Assembly (NCBI RefSeq): GCF_039537985.1
Contig: NZ_BAABBN010000015.1
Location: forward strand, 1 to 64,000
Direction of reading: 5' to 3'
DNA from: Litoribacillus peritrichatus
GTDB lineage: Bacteria > Pseudomonadota > Gammaproteobacteria > Pseudomonadales > Litoribrevibacteraceae
Length of the DNA stretch: 64,000 nucleotides
Shown in pieces: positions 42,781 through 52,691 of this stretch. The notes under the pieces are model-generated. The model was not told the origin of the DNA. It saw only the letters and a program-made list of their open reading frames with translations, and searched no databases. A program made the position numbers and the translations under genes. How positions within the stretch are numbered: position 1 is the stretch's first letter; every line of letters begins with the position of its first letter.

Positions 42781-43545
42781 CTATTTCTTCTGCAACATGG
42801 CAATGATGCTCTGAGCTGCTTTCTTGGCTGAAGCCGGGTTCTGCCCAGTGACCAAACGGCCATCGACTACCACGTTTTCTTGCCATGCTTGACCCGGAAT
42901 GTGTACCGCGCCAATTTCAGCCATCTTATCTTGCAACAAGAAGGGGACGATTTTTGTGGTGCCCAAGCTCGCTTCTTCCTCATTGGTAAAGGCAGAAACT
43001 CGTCTTCCTTCTGCTAGTAGCTTACCGTTCGATAATCTCAGATCCACCAGTGCGGCAGTCCCGTGGCAGATCGCTGATACGATGCCGTTATTCTCGTAAA
43101 TGGCGGCGGATACACGGCTGATGTCAGCATTGTTCGGGAAATCCCACATAGGCCCTGAACCACCCGCGAACATAATGGCTTGGTAATCGTCCGGGTTGAC
43201 CTCCGACAAGGGAAGACTGCGAATGACTTTCGCCATTAGCACTGGGTCATTTAAAAAGCGATCATGGAACTCATCTTCTTCCTTAAAGGCTTTGCTGTCC
43301 ACGGGCGCCATGCCTCCTTCGATGCTGGCGACATCCACCTGAAAACCGGCTTCTGTGAACTCATAATACGGGTGGGTCAACTCGGGCAACCAAAAACCGG
43401 TTTTCTTACCCGTGTTGCCCAGTTCGGTATGGCTGGTGAGTACAATCAGAATTTTGATTTTGCTTGAACTTGCTTCGGAGGCGAAGAGCAAGCCATTAAA
43501 CAACAGCGTTACTATCAGCACTGTAAAAGATAAAACGTTTTTCAT
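42781..43545 (-). CDS. DJ-1/PfpI family protein, exported
   Basis: A 254-residue protein with a signal peptide (to about LLFAS) and the DJ-1/PfpI glutamine-amidotransferase-like fold. The nucleophile elbow is AICHGTAAL with the conserved Cys and His, and GGSGPMWDFPNN gives the oxyanion/acid region. Related to Hsp31-like proteins; function (glyoxalase, deglycase or chaperone-like) cannot be told. ATG 43545 has AAGGAG upstream; the frame upstream to 43638 is not signal-like. It faces away from gene 43934. Confidence 0.78.
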   Translation of the reverse strand: MKNVLSFTVLIVTLLFNGLLFASEASSSKIKILIVLTSHTELGNTGKKTGFWLPELTHPYYEFTEAGFQVDVASIEGGMAPVDSKAFKEEDEFHDRFLNDPVLMAKVIRSLPLSEVNPDDYQAIMFAGGSGPMWDFPNNADISRVSAAIYENNGIVSAICHGTAALVDLRLSNGKLLAEGRRVSAFTNEEEASLGTTKIVPFLLQDKMAEIGAVHIPGQAWQENVVVDGRLVTGQNPASAKKAAQSIIAMLQKK

Positions 43546-43933
43546 CAGAAACTCCTTAAGTAAATAACATTCGTGGCCAACTCGAGTGAATGTTCGGATC
43601 AACTTCAGAACCCGAAGCCTAATTGTCGCTGCAGCCAAATCGTGTAAGGGATCTTAAATTGTTTCTTTTTGGTGGATAAGATAGGTGAATTGAATAATAC
43701 TGTTGATTAAAAGTTGACAGTTTGGGCTGTTTTTAAAAGTTTGGAGAAATAGAGACGCCTACCTTGAGAATAACTGGCTGTAAGTTTGTATTACTGGGGA
43801 ATTTACTGGTTATCGGTCAAGGTCAAAGATGGTTGTATTTTGACTCTGATGGGGCGCCCTTATGTCTGATATTTTTCCTGAATAATGAATTTCCCTGCTA
43901 TGGTTATGAGGACTCGTCAGGTAAGTTAGCCTC
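43546..43933. other. Divergent intergenic region
   Basis: A 388-base gap between the divergent DJ-1 family and binding-protein genes. A TTGACA at 43716 could be a -35 element for the rightward gene. I see no gene, repeat or RNA structure. Confidence 0.4.
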
Positions 43934-44686
43934 ATGCTTAGCCGAATTTTTCTTATATGGATTCTTATCTTCAGCGGATGGCTTTCAGCCAATGAAAGCA
44001 CAGATAGCTCTCACTGGGTTATTGTGACGGGCCCTGATTTTCCACCGTATACCGATCCTGACTATCCGGCGGGCGGCTTGTTAGTTAAGCTGATTGACAT
44101 GGTGATGCTTCAGGTGGAAGGGGAATACTCACTTAAGTGGTTGCCTTGGCGTCGAGGTTATTTGGAAACCATTGAAGGAAAATACATTGCCACTTTTCCT
44201 TATGTTCATACGCCTGAACGAGCCGAACACCTTCTCTATTCAGACCCCGTTATTGGTGTTGAAGAACGGCTGTTTGTCAGGGTTGATGATCATCGGGACT
44301 ATAATCAACTTGAGCAGTTCGAGAAAGTGACAGGGTGCAAACCTGTTGGTTATAACGTCAATGCAGTACAAAATTTTTTGGACAGTGCCTCCCTTGAGAT
44401 TCTTTGGGCCGACAAGCTTGAGACCTGTTTTTTACTGTTAAACCAGGGTCGTGTGGACTTGGTGGATATGGATAAGTACGTTGGATACGCATCCATTAGA
44501 AAAGCTGGTTTGCCAACCGGCGACTTTAAGATGCATGAGCGTATTTTGTTGACGCAAAGCATGCACCTTTTGGTGTCCAAAAAACATCCTAATGGTAATG
44601 CCTTTTTAAATACGTTCAATGCTTCATTGAATGAAGTCAGAACATCAAAAGCGTATCAAAGCCTTCTTAAAGAGTATCTTGAATAG
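43934..44686 (+). CDS. Orphan family 3 solute-binding protein
   Basis: A 250-residue exported protein (signal to about LSANE, residue ~20) with the SBP_bac_3 pattern: GPDFPPYTDPDYPAGGLLVKLID near the N-terminus and a hydrophobic two-lobe layout. No transporter genes adjoin. Similar stand-alone proteins occur in many marine gammaproteobacteria; the ligand is unknown. Only distantly similar to the protein at 195. Confidence 0.7.
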   Translation: MLSRIFLIWILIFSGWLSANESTDSSHWVIVTGPDFPPYTDPDYPAGGLLVKLIDMVMLQVEGEYSLKWLPWRRGYLETIEGKYIATFPYVHTPERAEHLLYSDPVIGVEERLFVRVDDHRDYNQLEQFEKVTGCKPVGYNVNAVQNFLDSASLEILWADKLETCFLLLNQGRVDLVDMDKYVGYASIRKAGLPTGDFKMHERILLTQSMHLLVSKKHPNGNAFLNTFNASLNEVRTSKAYQSLLKEYLE

Positions 44687-44751
44687 GCAAAAGTTCTTTA
44701 CGGTTACAGTGATTTTGGTAAGGCTTCAGCTTTACTGAGATCGAATACATT

Positions 44752-45867
44752 TCAAGGCACCAACCGATAAATATTCCCCTCATCCGTTGCGATCAGAATA
44801 TCCCCGTTTTTTAATGCCAACACATCTCTTATTCGCTCATTCAGCGACGATAAAATACGTTCTTCATGGGTGATGTTTTGATGTTCATCGACACTCAATA
44901 CATTGAGGTGGGTGAGTTTAAGTGCGCCAGCAATGAGCTTTCCGGTCAGTTCCGGATAGGTCTTACTGCGATAAAAAATCAGTGAACTTGGTGCGATAGA
45001 GAGGGTGTAGACCTTTTTAGGCGATTCCATTCCGGGGAGTTCTTCCGCTTCACCAACGCTGAAAGGCCCCCAGTATTCTTTGCCATGGGAGGCTCTGGCC
45101 CAGCCATAGTTTTGGCCTTTGACAATGAGATTGACTTCATCGCCACCGCGCGGGCCATGTTCGATGGACCATAGGGTTTTGTCTTGATGATCATAAAACA
45201 GGCCCTGTGGGTTTCGGTGTCCGTAGCTCCAAATTTCGGGCTGGGCATTCGCTTGACCCGCAAACGGGTTATCGTCCGGGACACGGCCGTCAGGGTGCAG
45301 CCGAATAATAGTGCCAGCATGGGTGGATAGGTCTTGGCCGTTATCTCTTACCCCTCGGTCACCGACACTGAAGAAGAGGTAGTTATCGTCGAAGGTAATG
45401 CGGCTACCGAAGTGACGACCTGTGTCGGAGTTGGATTGAGTGATTAGCAGATTCCGCCAGTTAACCAGCTTGTTTTCTTTGAGTGTTGTTATGGCCAGTG
45501 TGGTTTCGTAGCCCACTTTGACGTGTTTACTGTAAGTAAAATAAAGCGTATTAGGTGCAAAAGGGGAGACTGCCACATCAAGCAATCCGCCTTGGCCGTG
45601 CAGTGCGGATTCTTGGATGGTCGCGATGCGCTTGTATTTTTTGTTCGAAAGATTCAGCAGACCCACATGACCTGTTTTTTCTGTAATGATCAGTGTTTGG
45701 TCATCGATTTGTTCGATTGCCCAAGGGCTTTCAAGCCCAGAGATAATCAACTCAACCTGTCTTTCTTGAGCAGTAAGCACCGTCGAAAATAAGGTTAATA
45801 CACAAACGAAAATCGGGGTCTTAAACACGGCGAACTTCCCTTGAATAAATGCTTGTTTAATTGCCAT
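44752..45867 (-). CDS. PQQ-dependent aldose sugar dehydrogenase (YliI/Asd-like)
   Basis: A 371-residue exported beta-propeller of the soluble glucose/sorbosone dehydrogenase family. Visible family segments are SPWAIEQI, HGQGGLLDVAVSP, GRHFGSRITFDD, SYGHRNPQGLFYD and EHGPRGGDEVNLI, which hold PQQ- and calcium-binding residues. It would oxidise aldoses in the periplasm. The ATG at 45867 lacks a strong ribosome site; a signal peptide (to about VLTAQ) follows. No PQQ synthesis genes are in the window. Confidence 0.85.
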   Translation of the reverse strand: MAIKQAFIQGKFAVFKTPIFVCVLTLFSTVLTAQERQVELIISGLESPWAIEQIDDQTLIITEKTGHVGLLNLSNKKYKRIATIQESALHGQGGLLDVAVSPFAPNTLYFTYSKHVKVGYETTLAITTLKENKLVNWRNLLITQSNSDTGRHFGSRITFDDNYLFFSVGDRGVRDNGQDLSTHAGTIIRLHPDGRVPDDNPFAGQANAQPEIWSYGHRNPQGLFYDHQDKTLWSIEHGPRGGDEVNLIVKGQNYGWARASHGKEYWGPFSVGEAEELPGMESPKKVYTLSIAPSSLIFYRSKTYPELTGKLIAGALKLTHLNVLSVDEHQNITHEERILSSLNERIRDVLALKNGDILIATDEGNIYRLVP

Positions 45868-45967
45868 CAAAGGAAATAGAGTAAAGTGAAATTGGCTTGA
45901 ACGCCAAATTTAAGTTGTAACCACTGCTGGATTTTTTAACGCTGATCTTAAGTGTTAAAGAGAGCTA

Positions 45968-47308
45968 TTAACTCTCCCAGTAGTCAATGGGCTTTTGGCG
46001 GTCAGAAACGGGCAGCCATTTGTCCATGACACAACATGCGGTCATATCGCCGGTAACATTTAATGCGGTGCGGCTCATATCAAGAATACGATCCACGCCC
46101 AGTATTAAGGCGATGCCCGCACCGGGGACGCCGACACTTTCTAATAGCGTGGCGAGAATGACGATGCCGACACCTGGGGTACTGGGTGCACCGATGGATG
46201 CACCTACCGTTGTAATCATGAGAAGCAGCATGGCACTGAAACTGAGATCAATACCAAAGGCTTGCACCAGAAATAGCGCCGCAATGGTCTGATACATCGC
46301 GGTGCCATCCATATTGATGGTTGCGCCCAAAGGCACCACGAATTGGCCGATTGCCGGATTGACTTTGAGGTTCTGTTCCGAGGTCTTTAATGAAAGCGGC
46401 ATGACAGCGGCGGAACTGGATGTGGAGAACGCCAACAGTTGAACGGAACGAATTTCTTTCAAGAAGCCCAGAGGAGAGCGCCCGGCCAGGACTTTCACCA
46501 GAATCAGATAGAACACCAGTAAGAAAACAAGCCCTGTTAATACGGTCAGTACATAGACCAGCATTCCAAGTAACGCATTCACGCCAATCTTAATGGTAAT
46601 GTCACATAACAACCCAAATACGGCGTAGGGCGCAAGCATCATCGCCCAGCCAACGACCTTCATTGAAATGGACTGTACGGTATCCAATAATTGCAGCAGT
46701 AGTTTGGCTTTCTTTTGAGGCAGTGAGATGAGAGCGACGCCCATGATCATTGCGAAGACCACCAGTTGCAGCATGCTTTGATCTACGGTGGCTTGTGTCA
46801 TGCTTTTCGGTAGAAGCGCAACAAGACGTTCCGGCAGGCTTGAATCGAGTGTATTCGTGACGGTTGGAGCGGATTGTTCGACCGAGGCAACCAGTGCGCC
46901 ATCAATAAACCGACCGGGCTCAATCCAATTGGCAAGTAAGGCGCCGATGCTGACAGCAACGCAGGTTGTCAGTACAAAATAGGGAAAAATACGCAAGCCT
47001 ATGCGTTTTAGGTATTCGGGGTCTCCTGCGGTCGCAACACCAAGCATAATGGAGCTGACGACTAAAGGAATGACCACCATTTGAATCAGAGCAAGAAAAA
47101 TACTGCCTGGTAACTTAATCCATTCTGCGGCAACTTCCGCAGATGACTCTGAAAGTAAACCGCCGCCTTCTGGCGAGAGCATTAGGCCAACGCTGATACC
47201 CAGTACCAGCGCGATTAAAATTTGCGCCCACAGATGTTTTGAAATCATCACTCGGATGGATTTCAGGCTGTTATCAAAAGGCTGATACCAAGTTTGCGGT
47301 GTGGTCAT
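45968..47308 (-). CDS. Dicarboxylate/amino acid:cation symporter (DAACS)
   Basis: A 446-residue member of the GltP/DctA family. The C-terminal core shows the re-entrant serine-rich stretch AFSTSSSAAVMPLS, the NMDGTA motif (ATINMDGTAMYQ) and the GAPSTPGVG loop, with about eight membrane segments. Likely takes up glutamate, aspartate or C4-dicarboxylates with Na+ or H+. Monocistronic. The 267 bases upstream hold no recognisable element. Confidence 0.9.
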   Translation of the reverse strand: MTTPQTWYQPFDNSLKSIRVMISKHLWAQILIALVLGISVGLMLSPEGGGLLSESSAEVAAEWIKLPGSIFLALIQMVVIPLVVSSIMLGVATAGDPEYLKRIGLRIFPYFVLTTCVAVSIGALLANWIEPGRFIDGALVASVEQSAPTVTNTLDSSLPERLVALLPKSMTQATVDQSMLQLVVFAMIMGVALISLPQKKAKLLLQLLDTVQSISMKVVGWAMMLAPYAVFGLLCDITIKIGVNALLGMLVYVLTVLTGLVFLLVFYLILVKVLAGRSPLGFLKEIRSVQLLAFSTSSSAAVMPLSLKTSEQNLKVNPAIGQFVVPLGATINMDGTAMYQTIAALFLVQAFGIDLSFSAMLLLMITTVGASIGAPSTPGVGIVILATLLESVGVPGAGIALILGVDRILDMSRTALNVTGDMTACCVMDKWLPVSDRQKPIDYWES

Positions 47309-47575
47309 ACAATGTATCTAATGATGCTTGCTGTTGAATCAGTATATTATCGAACATGGATTGTAAGTTGTTTGAGCCGAGTCAAGCAAAGAGGCTATAA
47401 ATAAAAGACTGGAATCGGCTTCGAAACCAACGAATACACCTTATTTTATGCTCGTACTAAGAAACCATTCAAGTTGAGCTTTTTCAAGCTGCTAAGCTTT
47501 CTTAACTCTCCTGACATCAGCTGTCAGTGGAGCGGAGATAGAATTCATCTCCTATTCAGTAGGAGAAACTAAGTT

Positions 47576-47932
47576 ATGAAAATGAACTATTTCGTTGTTG
47601 GCACAAACAACATGGAATCTGCAATTCCGTTCTATGATTCACTTTTCGAGAAAACGGACTTTAAGAAAGTAGCACCGACAGAAAGAATGACCTATTGGTT
47701 GGGAGAGGATTTTGCATTTGCAGTAGCGATTCCCTTTGATGGGGAATCGGCTACGAATGGAAATGGAACCATGGTTGGTTTCAGTGTTGGCTCTACCGAC
47801 GAAGTAAAAAGGCTTCACAAAAAGGCGATTGAATTAGGCGGTACTTGTGAGGGGGAGCCCAATCAACGGGGGCCTCGTTTTTCTGCGTATGTGAGAGATT
47901 TGGATAAGAATAAAATCTGTTTTTCTGATTAA
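47576..47932 (+). CDS. VOC-superfamily (glyoxalase-like) protein
   Basis: A 118-residue vicinal-oxygen-chelate fold protein of two beta-alpha-beta-beta-beta modules (NYFVVGTNNMESAIPFYDSLF... and GTMVGFSVGSTDEVKRLHKKA...). Metal ligands are not obvious, so it may be a binding or resistance-type member rather than a glyoxalase. GTAGGAG precedes the ATG. A small inverted repeat GGAGAT/ATCTCC at 47534 could be an operator. Confidence 0.75.
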   Translation: MKMNYFVVGTNNMESAIPFYDSLFEKTDFKKVAPTERMTYWLGEDFAFAVAIPFDGESATNGNGTMVGFSVGSTDEVKRLHKKAIELGGTCEGEPNQRGPRFSAYVRDLDKNKICFSD

Positions 47933-48077
47933 ATTGCTGACTCACCGGTATCAGCAAAGCTGATAAAAATGGAAATTTAAAAATAGAGCAGCAGGATGAT
48001 GGATACTCACCCAAAGAACGTTTGCCAGATGCGTGTAGGTGTCTTTATTAAGGATTATTTCATTAGGGATTCGGACA

Positions 48078-49022
48078 ATGTGGACCCAACTTAAACTGTC
48101 TTTGACCAGAATCTCGAAACTTTTCCTGATCATACTGACGCTCGTGAGTGGATTAAGCTACTTCAGCCACTCACACCTCAGTTTTGAATTGTTATCGCAT
48201 TTCAGAATTCAGTATTTATGGCTATCTTTTGGGCTATCGGTCGTGTTTCTTTTTTTGAGGCAATACCGGTTTGGGCTTTTGGCTGCTGTGGTTCTATCAG
48301 CGAACGCCTACGATGTGGTTTCATTTTTTAGTCAAACCAAAGCCAATGCTGGTGGCTCTTCAAGTCATATTAAGCTTGTACTGAGTAATGTTCACTCCGG
48401 CAATGACCGTTACGATGAATTCATTAATTTCGTCAAAGCAGAAAGTCCGGATGTGTTCATTGTTTTGGAGATGAATCGAGCGTGGCTTAATGCACTTCAG
48501 CGGTTGAAAAGCCAATATCCATACCAAATTACCCGGCCTCAAAACGACAATTTTGGCATCGGTCTCTTTAGTAAAGCGCCTCTCGACAGTGCTGAAATTG
48601 TGCACATTGGTCAGGCAGGCCTGCCGAGTATCAAAGTCTCATCTTCAATCGGGGAGAAGCCGTATACCTTGATTGCCACGCACCCGCTTCCACCGATTAA
48701 CCCGATGTTTTTCAGTGATAGAAATCAGCAGTTAGAGGCCTTGGCTGATGAACTGAGTCTTATTGATACTCCAAAGATATTGATGGGTGATTTGAACGTC
48801 ACCATGTGGTCGGATGACTACACGCGTCTGGAGGCGTCCACGTCCATGCAAAACACCCGGATCGGATTTGGCGTTTTACCCACCTGGCCCGCCCAGTCGT
48901 CTGTGTTTGGAATTCCTATCGATCATTGCCTGGTTTCAGACGAATTTGAGGTGCTTGAAATGAAACTAGGAGCGGATATTGGATCGGATCATCTTCCGAT
49001 CGTGATGAGGCTGGGGTTGTAG
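48078..49022 (+). CDS. Membrane-anchored endonuclease/exonuclease/phosphatase family protein
   Basis: About 314 residues. Three N-terminal hydrophobic segments precede an EEP domain with LSNVHSGN, VLEMNRAW, ATHPLPP, MGDLNVTMWSDDY and GSDHLPIVMRL, the expected Asn, Glu, Asp-Asn and His catalytic motifs. The catalytic domain would be periplasmic. Substrate (lipid, nucleic acid or sugar phosphate) unknown. ATG 48078 is preferred over the GTG at 48039 because of the GGGA before it. Confidence 0.8.
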   Translation: MWTQLKLSLTRISKLFLIILTLVSGLSYFSHSHLSFELLSHFRIQYLWLSFGLSVVFLFLRQYRFGLLAAVVLSANAYDVVSFFSQTKANAGGSSSHIKLVLSNVHSGNDRYDEFINFVKAESPDVFIVLEMNRAWLNALQRLKSQYPYQITRPQNDNFGIGLFSKAPLDSAEIVHIGQAGLPSIKVSSSIGEKPYTLIATHPLPPINPMFFSDRNQQLEALADELSLIDTPKILMGDLNVTMWSDDYTRLEASTSMQNTRIGFGVLPTWPAQSSVFGIPIDHCLVSDEFEVLEMKLGADIGSDHLPIVMRLGL

Positions 49023-49067
49023 AGAGAAGGGCCTGCTAGACCCTATATTCGTCCCGATTAGAGTACA

Positions 49068-49670
49068 TCACCTTTCTAACTCTCTTCTCAGCGCATAAAG
49101 CTGGTCTAATACGGGCTGCACTTTCGTTTTCGCTGAATGTTGGTTAAGGAAGTAAATCCCGATATGCAGCGCTAAGCAAAGCGTCCAATAGACCCAAGTG
49201 TCTGTATCGGGAATATAGCTTCCGGTTCGCTGGACATACCCGCCGTAAGACGACAATAAGATTGCAATAAACAGAGGGCTGAGATACCAGTAGGCTACGC
49301 TCTTCAAAAGTTTGATTTCTTTTTCTCGTTTTTCTATCTGAGTATTGAGCTTGGCAGACAGTGTCCAGTCGTCATTGGTGGTTACTTTTCGCCCAGAAAT
49401 AATTTTCCAGGAAACAAAAAAACAGCTTACGATCATTGCAAGCATGCCTAAGTGAAACAAGGGATGGAGCTCTTTAGTAGTCAACCAAGTTAACCAAACT
49501 GCACTTAAGACAATTATGACTCCAGTGCAGGCGAACAACTCTATGGCCCAGGTCGCTTTGGCACTACGATCCAATTTATTCACCTGTTTTCTGATACTGT
49601 CAAAATCAATAGTTCCTTCTTTCATTGTTACTTCCTTCTCCCATGTGCTTTTCAAATCATCTAACTGCAT
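49068..49670 (-). CDS. Membrane protein co-transcribed with an ECF sigma factor
   Basis: A 200-residue protein with a soluble N-terminal ~40 residues and about four membrane helices (two near 45-90, two near 125-170). It starts 3 bases after the sigma factor gene, the usual place for an anti-sigma factor, but no zinc-binding ZAS motif is present. Function is inferred only from position. Confidence 0.6.
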   Translation of the reverse strand: MQLDDLKSTWEKEVTMKEGTIDFDSIRKQVNKLDRSAKATWAIELFACTGVIIVLSAVWLTWLTTKELHPLFHLGMLAMIVSCFFVSWKIISGRKVTTNDDWTLSAKLNTQIEKREKEIKLLKSVAYWYLSPLFIAILLSSYGGYVQRTGSYIPDTDTWVYWTLCLALHIGIYFLNQHSAKTKVQPVLDQLYALRRELER

Positions 49671-49672
49671 AA

Positions 49673-50146
49673 CTAAAACTCCATATAGCGGTCAGTAAAC
49701 GCCTTTTTCAAACGGCTGATACGCACTTGAACCGCATTCAGTTGGATGCCTAGAACATCAGCCATTTCCTGCCCGCTTAATCCATCGAGATACATCATCA
49801 GCACTGAAGCATCGATGTCGTTAAGTGACGTCATGAAATCTTCTAATATTTCTGCTTGGCAGCGGTTACCAGTTGATACGTTCGGTTGTTTTAAGCTCTG
49901 AAGCTTCTGCTCAATTTCACGTTGTTTGACGACTTTACGGAGGCGGGTCATCGCGGTATTAAAAGCGACTCGGTAAACCCAGGTTTCAGGCTTGGATTGA
50001 CCTCGAAAACTGTCAAAGCTACGCCATAGTTGCTCGAGAATCTCCTGATAAAGGTCGTCCTCACTTCCGTTGTCTGCATACCGCTTAGCTATTGCTCGGA
50101 TACGACCAGCTTGTTCTCTGATTAGCTGCTCAAACTCTAGAGGCAT
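49673..50146 (-). CDS. ECF RNA polymerase sigma factor
   Basis: A 157-residue sigma-70 family protein with region 2 (DLYQEILEQLWRSFDSFRG...PETWVYRVAFNTAMTRLRK) and region 4 (SLNDIDASVLMMYLDGLSGQEMADVLGIQLNAVQVRISRLKKAF). No promoter target is evident. Operon with the downstream membrane protein. Confidence 0.9.
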   Translation of the reverse strand: MPLEFEQLIREQAGRIRAIAKRYADNGSEDDLYQEILEQLWRSFDSFRGQSKPETWVYRVAFNTAMTRLRKVVKQREIEQKLQSLKQPNVSTGNRCQAEILEDFMTSLNDIDASVLMMYLDGLSGQEMADVLGIQLNAVQVRISRLKKAFTDRYMEF

Positions 50147-50345
50147 GCAATATCCTTAATTGTTGCTTCATAACTTCTTCCATTGAGGTGCTTTGTATTA
50201 TTGGTCGTGAAAAGAGTTGAAAACTTACAAACACAGGGAAAGAAGAATGTATGAGTTATTTCAATCAATTGTTTCAACAAATTTTTTGTGTTGGCTTTGC
50301 TAGCCCTCGAATTGAAGGCAAAACTCATTTGTGGGGGGATTATTT

Positions 50346-50657
50346 CTAGGGGGTAATACGTTTTTTCCAATACCCAGGCTTTCTGGATTGGTGAGCGATG
50401 GCAATAATAATCGTTTTTTGAGAGCGTTCTAAAACAACTATGTCAAAGGGGAATCGTTTGAGGGGTAAGCGTTTAATATCAATGCGATTAGTTTTGTAAG
50501 GTATGGGGCTTAATGGAATAGCTTTACTTTCAATAATATCAAAGGCGGCTTCTATGGCGTTGTAGAAATCATAACCTAACCCTTTACATTCTTTTTCGTA
50601 CCATGCGGCCGCTTCAGATGCTTCTTCGAGTGCCTTATCTAAAATTTCTATAGGCAA
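50346..50657 (-). CDS. RelE/ParE-family toxin
   Basis: A 103-residue type II toxin of the RelE/ParE superfamily; the C-terminal RFPFDIVVLERSQKTIIIAIAHQSRKPGYW block is characteristic. It would inhibit translation or gyrase; sequence alone does not decide. It begins 1 base after the antitoxin stop. The pair is isolated among chromosomal genes. Confidence 0.85.
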   Translation of the reverse strand: MPIEILDKALEEASEAAAWYEKECKGLGYDFYNAIEAAFDIIESKAIPLSPIPYKTNRIDIKRLPLKRFPFDIVVLERSQKTIIIAIAHQSRKPGYWKKRITP

Positions 50658-50658
50658 A

Positions 50659-50898
50659 CTATTGTCCCTTCAGTTTTGATTCCATACATCTTCGAAATGT
50701 TTTGCGGTCTACTAGTTTCGCATTTCCGGCGTCTACGTGGGCTGCGCGTTTTGCAATTTCAAGCTCCCATTCACCTGTAACGTCGTTGTCGTTTGGAGCA
50801 TCTAAGCTTTCAATTAAATCATGAGCCAGCTCTGCTCGCTCAGATTCAGGTAATGTCATTATTTGTGATCTCAATTGATCAAGAGCGGCGGTAGACAT
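50659..50898 (-). CDS. Addiction module antitoxin (TIGR02574-like)
   Basis: A 79-residue protein with the LPESERAELAHDLIESLD segment typical of the short antitoxins paired with RelE/ParE toxins, and the WELEIAKRAAHVDAGNAKLVD toxin-binding tail. AAGGAGGC precedes the ATG. First gene of the toxin-antitoxin operon. Confidence 0.85.
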   Translation of the reverse strand: MSTAALDQLRSQIMTLPESERAELAHDLIESLDAPNDNDVTGEWELEIAKRAAHVDAGNAKLVDRKTFRRCMESKLKGQ

Positions 50899-51056
50899 AA
50901 AGCCTCCTAAAGGAATACGATCTAGGTCATTCTAATCTTAATAAATACCCCTAACAAGCCGCATTACAGGACACATTTAAAGGCCTTTTTTGTTCTAAAA
51001 AGGCGGTCGGGTGTTGTTAGAGGCAAATGTTGAGAGAGCAAGGATGAGTTTCTTAC

Positions 51057-52691
51057 TCATTTCCCCAGCTGAATATTCGGTGCCCAAGCCTTCCAGTCAT
51101 CTTCCGACTCATCATATAGTTTGAATTGAGTCCCTGCTTCCACGGCATCGCCCATGTCTTCGTTGTTGGGGGTGGCGAATGCAATGCCGCCTTCCAGTAA
51201 GGATTCGAGCGATTCCGTCTCGATTTTAGCGCCTTGGAACAGGCTGAAATCCAGGCCGATGCCACTGGCATTCCAGAATTTGGTGTTTTGTCGTATCAGC
51301 GGTGCATATTTAGGGGCGATGGTGGCGTAGATCAACATCTGTTGGGCGTTGTCGGCCAGTTCTGCGCCATCCACTTCGCCGACCGGGAAGTTGCGGTAAT
51401 AGATTTTAACGCCCGCTTTGATGGAGCCTAGTTGCGGTGTGGTTAAGGTGATTTTCAGCCCTTTGTGTTTCGTCTGAATGGTCGGCGGCTTTTCTTGGCC
51501 TTTAAAACTGTAGGCGGGTTTACCGGTTCCGGGTTTAATCGTGATGTAATAGCCAGACAGTAAGGTGCCGATATTTTTGGTGGAGGCTAAACCGATTTCG
51601 GGTTTGACGATCCAGAATTTACTGCCTTCTTTGGCGAGGCCGGATGCACTTTCCACCAGTTGGGCAGTGACAATTACGCCGTTGGCATTCGGGTTCAATT
51701 CCACCGACTCAACTTCACCAATATTAATGCCTTGATATTGAATTAAGGTTTTAGGTTTCAGCCCTTCGCCGCTGTTAAAGGTAATCTGGATGCGCTTGCT
51801 TTTGGTGAGTGCGTCTTTCTTTTGTGGATAAAGATCGAACTCATGATGATTGGATACCGAGTCATAGTTGCCGGGTAATACGGCGGTATCAAACGAAATT
51901 CCGCCAATCATCAAAGAAGTCAGCGATTCCAGCTGAACGTCGAGGTTGTTTAAGCTGCCTTCAACTTTGATGCCGCTGGCGTTCCAGAACCGAGAGTGAG
52001 TGTTGACCAGGTGCTTGTATTTTTCCTGGATGAACACATTAATCATCAGGTCATCGTCGGAAGCTAACGTGGACTTCTCGACATGGCCCACCAGTATTTT
52101 TTTATAATAGACGGGGGCATCCGTTGGAATACTGCCCACTTGGCTGGACTTCAGCTTTAAGTGCAACCCTCCTAAGTATTCTGGTTTGGGCGGGGCTTCT
52201 TTTAGTGCGTCATATTCAAATTGCCTGGGAGGTAATTTGGATATTTCGGACTTTGCCAGCTTGCTGGTTTCCGGGCCAAACTGGAAGGTGATGTAGCGGC
52301 CGGAAACGATGGTGTCCAGGCCTGTGATTTGAGTGATGGAGACTTCGGGCTTGACCAGCCAAAACTTAGTGTCGGGCTGCAGAATCGCTGCTGCGCGTTG
52401 GTCAAGTTCGATGATGGCGTCGATGCCTGCCAGGTTTTCGGATAAGTCCATTGATTTCACTTCGCCGATTTTCATGCCGTAAAACCGTACTTCGGTTTTG
52501 TTGGGCACGATGTCGACGTTGTCTTCGACGTCGAAGTGTAAAACGAACTCAACTCCGGCTTCGGTAATGCTTTTGTAGAGTAACCAGCTGCCAACGGCTA
52601 AGGCAATGGCGGGGAGTAACCAGATGAACCAGTTGGCGCCGCCGGATTTAACCACCGGCTTGGCGATGGGGGCATTAGATTGTGCATTCAT
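51057..52691 (-). CDS. pqiB: PqiB-like MCE-domain lipid transport protein
   Basis: A 544-residue protein with one N-terminal membrane helix (residues ~22-42) and three MCE domains beginning near 47, 163 and 287. PqiB forms a periplasm-spanning tunnel that moves lipids between inner and outer membranes. It overlaps the pqiA half-gene upstream by 4 bases. A PqiC lipoprotein (DUF330) is not found nearby. Confidence 0.9.
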   Translation of the reverse strand: MNAQSNAPIAKPVVKSGGANWFIWLLPAIALAVGSWLLYKSITEAGVEFVLHFDVEDNVDIVPNKTEVRFYGMKIGEVKSMDLSENLAGIDAIIELDQRAAAILQPDTKFWLVKPEVSITQITGLDTIVSGRYITFQFGPETSKLAKSEISKLPPRQFEYDALKEAPPKPEYLGGLHLKLKSSQVGSIPTDAPVYYKKILVGHVEKSTLASDDDLMINVFIQEKYKHLVNTHSRFWNASGIKVEGSLNNLDVQLESLTSLMIGGISFDTAVLPGNYDSVSNHHEFDLYPQKKDALTKSKRIQITFNSGEGLKPKTLIQYQGINIGEVESVELNPNANGVIVTAQLVESASGLAKEGSKFWIVKPEIGLASTKNIGTLLSGYYITIKPGTGKPAYSFKGQEKPPTIQTKHKGLKITLTTPQLGSIKAGVKIYYRNFPVGEVDGAELADNAQQMLIYATIAPKYAPLIRQNTKFWNASGIGLDFSLFQGAKIETESLESLLEGGIAFATPNNEDMGDAVEAGTQFKLYDESEDDWKAWAPNIQLGK